A stretch of 14,635 nt of DNA from JAFDVL01 sp043736395 (GCA_043736395.1 JAYTCQ010000047.1:1-14635), one strand, 5' to 3'; positions 1-6,529 are shown, numbered from the stretch's first letter. The notes: a model not told the origin generated them from the letters alone. A program made the numbers and translations.

Positions 1-99
1 TACACCGACCCGGCGCCGGCGACGACCTTCGCCCACCTCGACTCGTCGATCCGGCTCGAGCGGTACCTCACCGAGCTCGGCCTCTACCCGGCCGTCGAA
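1..99 (+). pseudogene. atpD: ATP synthase beta subunit fragment, foreign 5' piece
   Basis: Frame 1 reads YTDPAPATTFAHLDSSIRLE, then RYLTELGLYPAVE. This matches the conserved F1 ATP synthase beta segment that normally reads TDPAPATTFAHLDA...GIYPAVDPL. After the 33rd residue the match stops, exactly before the expected 'DPL', and a DUF4922-type sequence begins in the same frame. GC over the first 96 bases is about 72%, with C or G in nearly every third codon position, against roughly 47% in the rest of the window. The piece therefore comes from a different, high-GC genome. An assembly or library chimera is the simplest explanation. A real gene fusion is very unlikely because the beta subunit fold is cut in the middle. 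The family match rests on a recalled motif, but that motif is highly distinctive. Confidence 0.8.
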
Positions 100-966
100 C
101 AACAATTGGCAACATGGCCAATGTTGCGCGGTGCGACGGAGACGTTGAAGCAGGCGGAGTACAAAGAATTTTCGGTCAAAGGATCAAAAGTTCTGACGCA
201 ATTCAATCCGGCGCGAATTATCAGCACTGCCGCGAAAGTTGACGCGGCTTCGATCAAAGCCAGACCTTGTTTTCTCTGCGCTGAAAATTTACCCGCCGAA
301 GAAAAAGGAATTCCGTTTGGCGAAAATTATGTCATTCTTTGCAACCCCTTTCCGGTACTCAAAAACCATTTAATCATTTCAGAAAAAAGTCACACGCCGC
401 AATCAATCCTGACACGATTTGAAGATTTTCTGGATTTGACAGAAGCGGTCGGCGATGAATATTTTACGCTTTACAACGGAGCTTCGTGCGGAGCCTCCGC
501 GCCCGATCATCATCACTTTCAAGCGTGCAGCCGCGCCGATGTACCGCTTTTTGCAGAGGTCGAAAATCATCCTCGAAATTATTCAAAAAAAGGCGATTTA
601 TTTTCTGCCTTCACTTTGCAAAATTATCGGCTCAACATCCTGATTGCTCGTGGAAAAAATAAAGCGGAGTTGCTGCAATGGTTCAACGAGACAATTAAAT
701 TTTCACAAGATAAAATTGGCACAGACGCCGAGCCGATGCTCAATCTTGTCGCTACGCACGACGCGCAAGGATTCACGATTTATCTTTTTCCTCGCGCCAA
801 ACATCGTCCCGCGTGTTATTTTGCTGAAGGCGAACATCAATTAACCGTCAGCCCCGCCGGAATTGATTTGACGGGCATTTTAGTGGTTCCGAATCCTGAT
901 CACTACGCCCGAATTTCCGCCGAGGATATTGAAAAAATTTACGCCGAAATCACCTTGCCCCTGTAA
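100..966 (+). CDS. DUF4922 domain protein (HIT/GalT-like nucleotidyl transferase or phosphorylase), 5' truncated
   Basis: The frame is open from the window start, but only the part from about base 100 belongs to this family, so the true N-terminus is missing. A TTG at 106 is the first nominal start, but QQLATWPML already lies inside the conserved domain. Counting from that TTG, the visible marks are FNPARI at 33-38, a C55-x2-C58 pair in RPCFLC (as in metal-binding GalT relatives), PFPVLKNHLI around residue 85, and HHHFQ at 135-139. The last fits the HxHxQ nucleotidyl-transfer motif of galactose-1-phosphate uridylyltransferase and Ap4A or GDP-hexose phosphorylases. The C-terminal FPRAKHRPACYFAEG resembles GDP-hexose phosphorylases of the VTC2/GDPGP1 type. 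A nucleotide-sugar or dinucleotide phosphorylase activity is inferred; the substrate is unknown. No signal peptide is seen, so it is probably cytoplasmic. purU starts 9 nt downstream and is probably co-transcribed. Confidence 0.8.
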   Translation, partial: QQLATWPMLRGATETLKQAEYKEFSVKGSKVLTQFNPARIISTAAKVDAASIKARPCFLCAENLPAEEKGIPFGENYVILCNPFPVLKNHLIISEKSHTPQSILTRFEDFLDLTEAVGDEYFTLYNGASCGASAPDHHHFQACSRADVPLFAEVENHPRNYSKKGDLFSAFTLQNYRLNILIARGKNKAELLQWFNETIKFSQDKIGTDAEPMLNLVATHDAQGFTIYLFPRAKHRPACYFAEGEHQLTVSPAGIDLTGILVVPNPDHYARISAEDIEKIYAEITLPL

Positions 967-975
967 TCGTTTGTC

Positions 976-1830
976 ATGAAAAATACTGCTATTTTGTTGA
1001 TTGACTGCCCTGATCAAAAAGGGCTGGTCGCGGCTGTCGCGGAATTCCTTTTTCGACACAACACGAACATCCTCCACGCCGATCAGCATCAGGATAATGA
1101 ACAGGGATTGTTCCTGATGCGCATTGAATGGGATATGGATGGTTGTGATGTTTCCGCCGAAGAATTCCGCCGCCAATTCTCGCGCATCGCCGATCAATTC
1201 AAAATGCGCTGGCGATTGGAGCTGGCTTCGCTGCGTCCCAGAATTGCGATTTATGTTTCGCACTACGATCACTGCATCGTAGATTTACTCTACCGTCAAC
1301 AAAGCGGAGAATTATCCTGCGACATTCCACTCATCATCAGCAATCACGACACGGCGGAGCGCATTGCGGAATTCTATAAAACTCCGTTTCACTTGTTCGC
1401 TGTAACGAAAGAAAATAAGTCAGAAACCGAGCAACAACAGCTAAAATTGCTGCGCGATAATTCCGTAGATTTGATCGTGCTGGCGCGGTATATGCAAATT
1501 TTCTCACCTGAATTTGTCGCGCAATATCCGCAACGCATCATCAACGTTCATCATTCATTTTTGCCTGCTTTCAGCGGTGCGCGCCCTTATCATCGAGCGT
1601 ATGAACGCGGCGTGAAATTGATCGGAGCGACCAGCCACTACGTGACCTCAGAGCTGGACGAAGGCCCGATTATCGAGCAAGATGTAAGCCGAGTTTCGCA
1701 TCGTGACCAGCTTGATGATTTAATTCAAAAAGGTCGTGACCTGGAAAAAGTCGTCCTGTCACGCGCCGTCCGCTGGCACATCGAACATCGGATTTTGTTG
1801 TATAACAAGAAGACGGTGATTTTTGATTGA
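976..1830 (+). CDS. purU: Formyltetrahydrofolate deformylase
   Basis: PurU hydrolyses 10-formyl-tetrahydrofolate to formate and tetrahydrofolate. This balances the one-carbon pool and can supply formate for PurT in purine synthesis. The enzyme is cytoplasmic. The 284-residue length is normal for the family. An N-terminal ACT domain (about 3-80, starting AILLIDCPDQKGLVAAVAEF) is followed by a formyltransferase domain (about 88-284). The three catalytic residues of the GART-type fold are visible: N123 in IISNHD, H192 in INVHHSFLPAF, and D228 in SELDEGPIIEQ. The NVHHSFLPAFSGARPYHRAY and GATSHYVT stretches are typical of PurU rather than of PurN or Fmt. ATG 976 sits directly before the ACT domain; no clear Shine-Dalgarno is seen. 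It lies 9 nt after the DUF4922 gene. The repeat-bearing intergenic region follows. Confidence 0.95.
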   Translation: MKNTAILLIDCPDQKGLVAAVAEFLFRHNTNILHADQHQDNEQGLFLMRIEWDMDGCDVSAEEFRRQFSRIADQFKMRWRLELASLRPRIAIYVSHYDHCIVDLLYRQQSGELSCDIPLIISNHDTAERIAEFYKTPFHLFAVTKENKSETEQQQLKLLRDNSVDLIVLARYMQIFSPEFVAQYPQRIINVHHSFLPAFSGARPYHRAYERGVKLIGATSHYVTSELDEGPIIEQDVSRVSHRDQLDDLIQKGRDLEKVVLSRAVRWHIEHRILLYNKKTVIFD

Positions 1831-1835
1831 AGCGG

Positions 1836-1920
1836 ATAGGTGTTAGCGGTTAGCCATTAGCCAAGCCGTTTTGTTTTTGCGAACAGCTAATACCTAATGG
1901 CTAACCGCTAAAAGCTATAT
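1836..1920. repeat. Inverted array of degenerate heptamers between purU and kirBac
   Basis: This covers most of the 91-bp gap between purU and the potassium channel gene. A perfect 18-bp inverted repeat is present: TTAGCGGTTAGCCATTAG at 1843-1860 and its exact reverse complement at 1894-1911, with a 33-nt loop. Both arms have a period of 7. The left arm reads GTTAGCG, GTTAGCC, ATTAGCC (1842-1862). The right arm reads GCTAATA, CCTAATG, GCTAACC, GCTAAAA, GCTATAT (1886-1920). A second pairing also exists between TAGGTGTTAGC (1837-1847) and GCTAATACCTA (1886-1896). In RNA it would fold as a long hairpin, but it lacks the terminal U-run of a classical terminator. Function unknown; it resembles the short tandemly repeated (STRR-type) heptamer sequences known from other bacteria. 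Confidence 0.75.
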
Positions 1921-1921
1921 T

Positions 1922-2890
1922 ATGAGCGCAGAATTAACCACCTCCGAAATTATTCCTGTCGAAAAAGAAGAGGAAATTAAAGACCTCGGTTTTGGCGCAG
2001 TCGTTGCCAAAGAAAGCCGTCAACGCCTGCTCAATCGCGATGGCAGCTTTAACGTCAAGCGGACAGGATTACCGTTCTGGACTTCGCTCAGCCCTTATCA
2101 TGCCTTGCTCACGATGACATGGGGGAAATTTCTGGCTTTGATAACAGTCCTTTTTATTCTGCTAAATGCGGTGTTTGCTCTGGCTTTTCAAGCTTGCGGA
2201 GAAGGCGCTTTGTCAGGTGCGACGGAACAAGGTTACGGGGATTTCTGGCGTGCTTTCTTTTTCAGCGTTCACACGTTCGCGACAATCGGCTACGGCAATA
2301 TCAGCCCGATTGGAATGCCTGCTAATATTATTGTCGTTATCGAATCGTTAGCGGGGTTATTGGCTACGGCTTTAATTACCGGACTGATTTTCGCACGCTT
2401 TTCGCGACCTTCGGCCAAAATTGTATTCAGTGAAAAAGGCGTGATTGCGCCTTACAAAAACATCACTGGACTCATGTTTCGGATTACGAACGCGCGAAAA
2501 AATCAGTTGATTGATCTGAATACCAAAGTCAATTTATCGCTCTATTCTAAAGACACTGGTCCCAGTAATCGTCGCTTTCATCGTCTGACTTTAGAACGCG
2601 ATCACGTAGATTTTTTTCCGCTGTCGTGGACAATTGTTCATCCCATCAATGAAAGTTCTCCGCTGTGGGGCTACACGAATGAGCGGTTAATACAGGAAGA
2701 CGCCGAGGTAGTAATTTTGTTGACCGGAATAGACGAAACCGTTTCGCAAATCGTGCATACGCGATCATCCTACAAAGCGAATGAAATCGTGTGGGATGCG
2801 AAATTTAGTAATATTTATGAGCCGATTCGTGACGGTGAACCGGTCACCATTGATGTCGGGAAAATTCATGACATTGAAACTGTACGATGA
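1922..2890 (+). CDS. Inward-rectifier potassium channel, KirBac type
   Basis: A prokaryotic inward-rectifier K+ channel, a tetramer in the inner membrane that passes K+ under control of its cytoplasmic domain. The 322-residue length fits the family. In order: a cytoplasmic N-terminus (1-50); a slide helix near SLSPYHALLTMTW (55-67); TM1 (about 69-90); a pore helix (108-120) with selectivity filter TIGYG (121-125); TM2 (about 133-158) ending in LIFARFSRPSAKI; and a C-terminal immunoglobulin-like Kir domain (160-322). The last carries family motifs such as MFRITNARKNQL, PLSWTIVHPINESSPLWG and the acidic tail region. The residue after the filter is N126 where many KirBacs have Asp. No Shine-Dalgarno is evident before ATG 1922; a TATATT directly precedes it. 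The spoIID-like gene starts 35 nt after the stop. Confidence 0.93.
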   Translation: MSAELTTSEIIPVEKEEEIKDLGFGAVVAKESRQRLLNRDGSFNVKRTGLPFWTSLSPYHALLTMTWGKFLALITVLFILLNAVFALAFQACGEGALSGATEQGYGDFWRAFFFSVHTFATIGYGNISPIGMPANIIVVIESLAGLLATALITGLIFARFSRPSAKIVFSEKGVIAPYKNITGLMFRITNARKNQLIDLNTKVNLSLYSKDTGPSNRRFHRLTLERDHVDFFPLSWTIVHPINESSPLWGYTNERLIQEDAEVVILLTGIDETVSQIVHTRSSYKANEIVWDAKFSNIYEPIRDGEPVTIDVGKIHDIETVR

Positions 2891-2910
2891 ACTGTTAGCG
2901 CATCGTGATG

Positions 2911-2928
2911 TAAGGAGTGTAGCTTTTG
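2911..2928 (+). promoter_or_regulatory. Strong Shine-Dalgarno fixing a TTG start
   Basis: TAAGGAG at 2911-2917 lies 8 nt before TTG at 2926-2928. An in-frame TAG at 2920-2922 rules out any start further upstream. The site therefore decides a TTG start for the SpoIID-like gene and shows that this organism can use canonical Shine-Dalgarno pairing. Most other genes here have no obvious one. Confidence 0.8.
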
Positions 2929-4281
2929 AATAAGATCGAACATGAACCAATCATCGCCGTCGGATTAATGAACCTTCCTGCTGGCAATTTGAGCTTTGAA
3001 TTATACGGTGATTTTATGACAGGCAACAATATTTCACTGCCTGCCGGAAGCTACCAAACAACCATTTCTGATCAGACAATTCAATTTAGCAACGGCTCAT
3101 TTTTTTCTTCTGAAGTTACATTATCACCAAATGATTCGAACGCTTCCTTCACGATTCACGATGTCATCATCGGTATCGGCTTCCACTGGGAACGCAAAGA
3201 AAATCAATCATTTCAAGGCGCATTAAAACTAAAAATTGACGCACAGGGAAATTTGCAAATCATTAATTTGGTTCCGCTGGAAAGCTACGTCACCAGTGTG
3301 ATTTCGTCTGAAATGAGCGCAACCGCGCACATCGAATTGCTCAAAGCGCATTCCATCATTTCGCGCGGCTGGTTGCTGGCGCAAATCAAACCGTGGCGCA
3401 TCGAACGACAAACCGATTTGAGCAATGGCGCAATTTTCACTAATGAAAATGGAGATCAGGAGCTGATTCGCTGGTACGCCAAAGAAGCGCACACCGAATT
3501 TGATGTCTGCGCCGACGATCATTGCCAGCGTTATCAAGGCATCACGAAAGCCACCGAGCCACGAGTTTTTGAGACTATCAAATCTACGCGCGGGAACGTG
3601 CTGACATTTGAAGAAACAATTTGCGACGCGAGATTTTCCAAATGCTGCGGCGGGATGGTCGAAGCCTACGATGCGGTTTGGGATAACACAAAACTACCCT
3701 ACTTAACAGTCTTCTATGACGAAGAAAATTTCCCTGCTGAATATGATTTGCCACTCACCGATGAAGTGAATGCAACCAAGTGGATTTTGAATTCTCCGCC
3801 TGCTTTTTGTAACACGCAGGATAAAGAAATTCTGGCAAAAATTCTGCCGGGCTTCGATCAGGAAACTACTGATTTTTATCGCTGGAAGGTGACGCTCACG
3901 CAGGAAGAAATTCAAGCATTATTGCTGAAAAAACTTGGTGTAGATTTCGGCGCAATTTTAAAATTAGAACCCGTCCTCCGCGCCGAATCAGGACGCTTAA
4001 TCAAGCTCAGAATTGTCGGCGAAAAATCTTCGCTCATTGTCGGCAAAGAATTAGAAATCCGGCGTGCGCTTTCTCCCTCGCATTTGTACAGTTCTGCCTT
4101 TATCATTGAGGCTGATTCGTCACCGATTCCAAAATATTTCACGTTGCACGGCGCAGGATGGGGACACGGCGTAGGGCTTTGCCAAATCGGCGCAGCGCTG
4201 ATGGCAGAGCGAGACTACGATTACCAAAAAATTCTTACGCATTATTATCCGGGTGCAGGCTTGCACTTGCTGTACGATTAA
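2926..4281 (+). CDS. SpoIID/LytB domain protein
   Basis: Belongs to the SpoIID/LytB (amidase enhancer) family. In Bacillus subtilis, SpoIID is a lytic transglycosylase that cuts glycan strands stripped of stem peptides. This protein has 451 residues. It opens with EPIIAVGLM (7-15), typical of the family. The catalytic-region motif is VPLESYVTSVISSEMSA (116-132), with E129 at the position of the SpoIID catalytic Glu, followed by ELLKAHSIISRGWLL. Cysteine groups occur at C195/C200 and C233/C240/C241. The C-terminus carries LHGAGWGHGVGLCQIGAALM (407-426) and a YYPGAGL ending. TTG 2926 is supported by a strong Shine-Dalgarno and an upstream in-frame stop. No signal peptide or membrane segment is visible, which is odd for a wall enzyme. 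No sporulation genes are nearby, so a role in ordinary peptidoglycan turnover is inferred. It is followed 2 nt later by the DUF4159 pair. Confidence 0.87.
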   Translation: MNKIEHEPIIAVGLMNLPAGNLSFELYGDFMTGNNISLPAGSYQTTISDQTIQFSNGSFFSSEVTLSPNDSNASFTIHDVIIGIGFHWERKENQSFQGALKLKIDAQGNLQIINLVPLESYVTSVISSEMSATAHIELLKAHSIISRGWLLAQIKPWRIERQTDLSNGAIFTNENGDQELIRWYAKEAHTEFDVCADDHCQRYQGITKATEPRVFETIKSTRGNVLTFEETICDARFSKCCGGMVEAYDAVWDNTKLPYLTVFYDEENFPAEYDLPLTDEVNATKWILNSPPAFCNTQDKEILAKILPGFDQETTDFYRWKVTLTQEEIQALLLKKLGVDFGAILKLEPVLRAESGRLIKLRIVGEKSSLIVGKELEIRRALSPSHLYSSAFIIEADSSPIPKYFTLHGAGWGHGVGLCQIGAALMAERDYDYQKILTHYYPGAGLHLLYD

Positions 4282-4283
4282 TC

Positions 4284-5042
4284 ATGAAATCTTCACACGT
4301 TGGATTCTTACTCTTGTTGTTGGCACTTCCCTGCTTCAGCCAATCGCGTCTACCTGATTTCGATCCTTCGTTAGATTTTTCCAAACGCTCTGAATTCACG
4401 TTCGCCCGCATGATTTACACCTCGTATGGCTGGCGCGAAAGCTGGACGACGGACTACCCAAAGGCTGACCATCAATTCATCGCCGGATTGCACGGCTGGG
4501 TAAAAAGCCTCCTCAGCATCAATCGCCAACCGATTTCGGTTTCAGTTCACGATCCCAAAATTTACGAAACTCCGTTTTTGTATTGCGTCGAGCCGGGTCA
4601 AATGGAGATGAACGAACAGGACGCCGCCGCGCTCCGCGAATATTTGCTGCGTGGCGGATTTCTCCTGATGGATGATTTCTGGGGCGAACGCGAATGGCAA
4701 AATGTTCAAGCGCAATTAGTAAAAGTTTTCCCCGACCTTCCGATCAAAGAAATTCCGCTGACGCATTCGATTTTTCATTGCTACTACGACATTGACGAAG
4801 TGATTCAGGTTCCAAATGTCAGCAACTGGATTTATCGCCATCAAACCTCAGAGAAAGACGGATACGTTCCGCACTTTGATGGCATCTCCGACAAAGACGG
4901 GAGGTTATTAGTTTTGATCGCCCGCAACAGCGACAACGGCGATGCCTGGGAATGGATTGATGAGCCGCGCTATTCACTAAAATACGGCTTGGCGGCGTAT
5001 CGTTTAGGGATGAATTCAATTGTTTATTCGATGACACATTAA
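4284..5042 (+). CDS. Secreted DUF4159 domain protein, first paralogue
   Basis: A DUF4159 protein of 252 residues and unknown function. The frame is open further upstream, but ATG 4284 gives a clean Sec signal peptide (MKSSHVGFLLLLLALPCFSQ) with predicted cleavage after Ser19, so the product should be periplasmic or surface-exposed. The domain starts at FTFARMIY and carries the family landmarks TDYPKADHQFIAGL, YCVEPG, LREYLLRGGFLLMDDFWGE, HCYYDIDEV, DGISDKDGR and a C-terminal YSLKYGLAAYRLGMN. Acid-aromatic DDFWG-type motifs suggest a folded alpha/beta domain, but no catalytic role can be assigned. It starts 2 nt after the SpoIID-like stop and ends 1 nt before its paralogue, so the three are probably one transcript. 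The two DUF4159 copies are roughly three quarters identical over the aligned domain by eye. Confidence 0.87.
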   Translation: MKSSHVGFLLLLLALPCFSQSRLPDFDPSLDFSKRSEFTFARMIYTSYGWRESWTTDYPKADHQFIAGLHGWVKSLLSINRQPISVSVHDPKIYETPFLYCVEPGQMEMNEQDAAALREYLLRGGFLLMDDFWGEREWQNVQAQLVKVFPDLPIKEIPLTHSIFHCYYDIDEVIQVPNVSNWIYRHQTSEKDGYVPHFDGISDKDGRLLVLIARNSDNGDAWEWIDEPRYSLKYGLAAYRLGMNSIVYSMTH

Positions 5043-5043
5043 T

Positions 5044-5838
5044 ATGAAATCAACACGTTGGATACTTCCATTCATCCTTCTTCTGGCTGCGATAATTCCC
5101 GGTCACAGCCAACGTCTTTCTCGGCTTCCTGAATATTTACCTGACGAATCTCCGAACAAATATCACGAATTCACTTTTGCGCGAATGATGTACAGCGGCG
5201 GATTTTACGGACGGCGCGGACGCGGGGGCGGCGGATCGTGGGCGACGGATTATCCAAAAGGTGATTATCAATTCATCGCCGGCTTGCGTGGCTGGGCGAA
5301 GAGCTTGTTAGCGCTCAACAACGAACCAATCGCGCTTTCCGTTCATGATCCGAATATTTACAATCATCCATTTATTTACTGTGTCGAGCCCGGAAAGATG
5401 GAGCTATCGGACGAAGATGCCAACGCGCTGCGAGAATATTTAGTGCGCGGCGGTTTTTTGATCATGGATGACTTTTGGGGCGAGTACGAATGGCAAAATG
5501 TGCAGGATCAATTAAAAAAAGTTTTTCCCGATACTCCCATCAAAGAATTGTCGTTAGATCATTCGGTCTTTCATTGTTACTACGACATTAACGAAGTCGT
5601 ACAAGTTCCGCAATCGAATAACTGGATTTACTATCACCAAACCTCCGAACAAGGCGGCGTAGTCCCGCACTACGACGGCATCTCCGACAAGGACGGACGC
5701 CTGATGGTTTTCATCGCCCGCAACACCGATAACGGCGACGCGTGGGAATGGATTGACGATCCGAGATATTCTTTGAAGTATGGATTAGCGGCGTATCGGT
5801 TGGGGATGAATGTGATTGTTTATTCGATGACTCATTAA
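5044..5838 (+). CDS. Secreted DUF4159 domain protein, second paralogue
   Basis: A 264-residue tandem duplicate of the preceding gene, separated by a single nucleotide. The signal peptide MKSTRWILPFILLLAAIIPG, then HSQ, has predicted cleavage after Ser (GHS|Q). It keeps all landmarks of the first copy: TDYPKGDYQFIAGL, YCVEPG, LREYLVRGGFLIMDDFWGE, HCYYDINEV, DGISDKDGR and YSLKYGLAAYRLGMN. Its C-terminal half is nearly identical to that of its neighbour. It differs by a Gly/Arg-rich insertion (FYGRRGRGGGGSW) just before TDYPK, where the first copy has only a short YGWRESW. The insertion looks like a flexible, basic loop. The copies diverge at scattered surface-type positions, which suggests an old, maintained duplication rather than a recent one. 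The function is unknown. The pair may form a heteromer or have split roles, but nothing here shows which. Confidence 0.87.
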   Translation: MKSTRWILPFILLLAAIIPGHSQRLSRLPEYLPDESPNKYHEFTFARMMYSGGFYGRRGRGGGGSWATDYPKGDYQFIAGLRGWAKSLLALNNEPIALSVHDPNIYNHPFIYCVEPGKMELSDEDANALREYLVRGGFLIMDDFWGEYEWQNVQDQLKKVFPDTPIKELSLDHSVFHCYYDINEVVQVPQSNNWIYYHQTSEQGGVVPHYDGISDKDGRLMVFIARNTDNGDAWEWIDDPRYSLKYGLAAYRLGMNVIVYSMTH

Positions 5839-5842
5839 CGCT

Positions 5843-6217
5843 ATGAGTGATTTACTTGAAAAATCTGAAGATATTTTGAATTTAGTCGAGGCAGAATTGG
5901 ATCAAATTTCTAACCTCGAACTGAAGCAAGCATTAGTTGAGTTTTTAGTAATACCCTATCAACAAATAAGAACTTGGGACTATTCAAGAACGAATGAGAA
6001 TTTTCCTTGTTGGATTGTTGCCAGCTTCAATGAAAACGATCTTGCGTTGGCGTCTTCTCAATTTGGACACGGAGCACGCGGGGATCACTGGGGCATTGTT
6101 CACATATCCGAGAAATATTTTGGCAGAGATGATTCATGGTTTTTATTCCTTGAAGATGCCTTTATTAATTCAGGGCGTTATAGAGGGTATGTTCCAGAGG
6201 ACTACGAAATCCGATAA
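5843..6217 (+). CDS. Hypothetical protein, 124 aa
   Basis: I do not recognise a named family with confidence. The protein is short and acidic, with no signal peptide or membrane segment. An N-terminal helical part (LEKSEDILNLVEAELDQISN) leads to a compact section with QIRTWDYSRTNENFPCWIVA, an aromatic GDHWGIVHI stretch, and DDSWFLFLEDAFINSGRY. The 'FPCW...WGIV...SWF..LEDAF' spacing looks like a real conserved small domain rather than a chance frame. Similar patterns occur in small uncharacterised bacterial proteins, some linked to immunity-type families, but that link is only an impression. It starts 4 nt after the second DUF4159 gene, is the last gene before a strong terminator, and is probably the distal gene of that operon. 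No Shine-Dalgarno is obvious. Confidence 0.6.
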   Translation: MSDLLEKSEDILNLVEAELDQISNLELKQALVEFLVIPYQQIRTWDYSRTNENFPCWIVASFNENDLALASSQFGHGARGDHWGIVHISEKYFGRDDSWFLFLEDAFINSGRYRGYVPEDYEIR

Positions 6218-6236
6218 TCAAAATAATTTGAGATTA

Positions 6237-6290
6237 AAAAACAATAAGGGCTTGGCAGTCCTCACAATCTGCCAAGCCCTTATTGTTTTT
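6237..6290 (+). terminator. Rho-independent terminator, 21-bp perfect stem
   Basis: The arms at 6237-6257 and 6270-6290 are exact reverse complements over 21 bp, with core AATAAGGGCTTGGCA. The loop is 12 nt. The right arm ends in TTGTTTTT and the left arm begins with a matching A-run, so it could stop transcription from either direction. It lies 19 nt after the 5843-6217 gene and marks the end of the upstream block. Confidence 0.9.
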
Positions 6291-6425
6291 CGATGCGATC
6301 CTCACACTAACTCTCAGATTAACTCACACATAAACTGAAACTCACTTCAAATCGCTTTTCGTAACTCACTTGCTTTTACAAACGCCGACCTTGAAAAAAG
6401 GTTCCCGAAGTTTTTGAGAAAATTA
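6291..6425. other. Intergenic stretch with no gene
   Basis: Part of the 389-bp gap between the 124-aa gene and the TPR gene. It holds loosely recurring CTCAC/AACTCAC words (6301-6370) with no firm period. GTTCCC (6401-6406) is complementary to GGGAAC (6428-6433) at the edge of the adjacent repeat element. No credible coding sequence is seen on either strand. Confidence 0.6.
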
Positions 6426-6529
6426 CTGGGAACGCCTGCATCCTGCAGGCGAAGCCTCACACAGGAATCACTTTTCATCGCAGGGATATGCTCGCCAAGG
6501 TTTCGCCCGCAGGACGCGGGCGTTCCCAG
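6426..6529. repeat. REP/MITE-like inverted repeat with nested hairpins
   Basis: The 31-bp arms at 6426-6456 and 6499-6529 are inverted copies matching at 27 of 31 positions. All four differences are transitions. Each arm is itself a hairpin: GCCTGCA-TCC-TGCAGGC on the left and GCCCGC...GCGGGC on the right. The unit begins CTGGGAACGCC and ends with its complement GGCGTTCCCAG or close to it. A further loose GTGTTCCCAG follows at 6531-6540. The layout of two imperfect inverted units, each a stem-loop, is that of a REP doublet (BIME-like). No transposase or RAYT gene is in the window. Peptides from such elements (GTPASC, QDAGVP) turn up as spurious small proteins. Confidence 0.75.

Noticed and set aside
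1..966. Genuine AtpD-DUF4922 fusion protein
   Set aside because: The beta subunit is cut inside its fold, GC changes abruptly at the same point, and no biological logic joins the two. An assembly chimera is far simpler.
880..1272. 130-aa frame on the - strand across the DUF4922/purU border
   Set aside because: Antisense to the ACT domain of purU and to the conserved DUF4922 C-terminus. No independent support.
4158..4283. Longer N-terminus of the first DUF4159 protein overlapping the SpoIID-like gene
   Set aside because: The added residues are an out-of-frame reading of the conserved SpoIID C-terminus. ATG 4284 starts a clean signal peptide.
5994..6338. 114-aa frame overlapping the 124-aa gene and the terminator
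   Set aside because: It runs through the terminator hairpin and has no domain-like pattern, whereas the overlapping frame 5843-6217 does.
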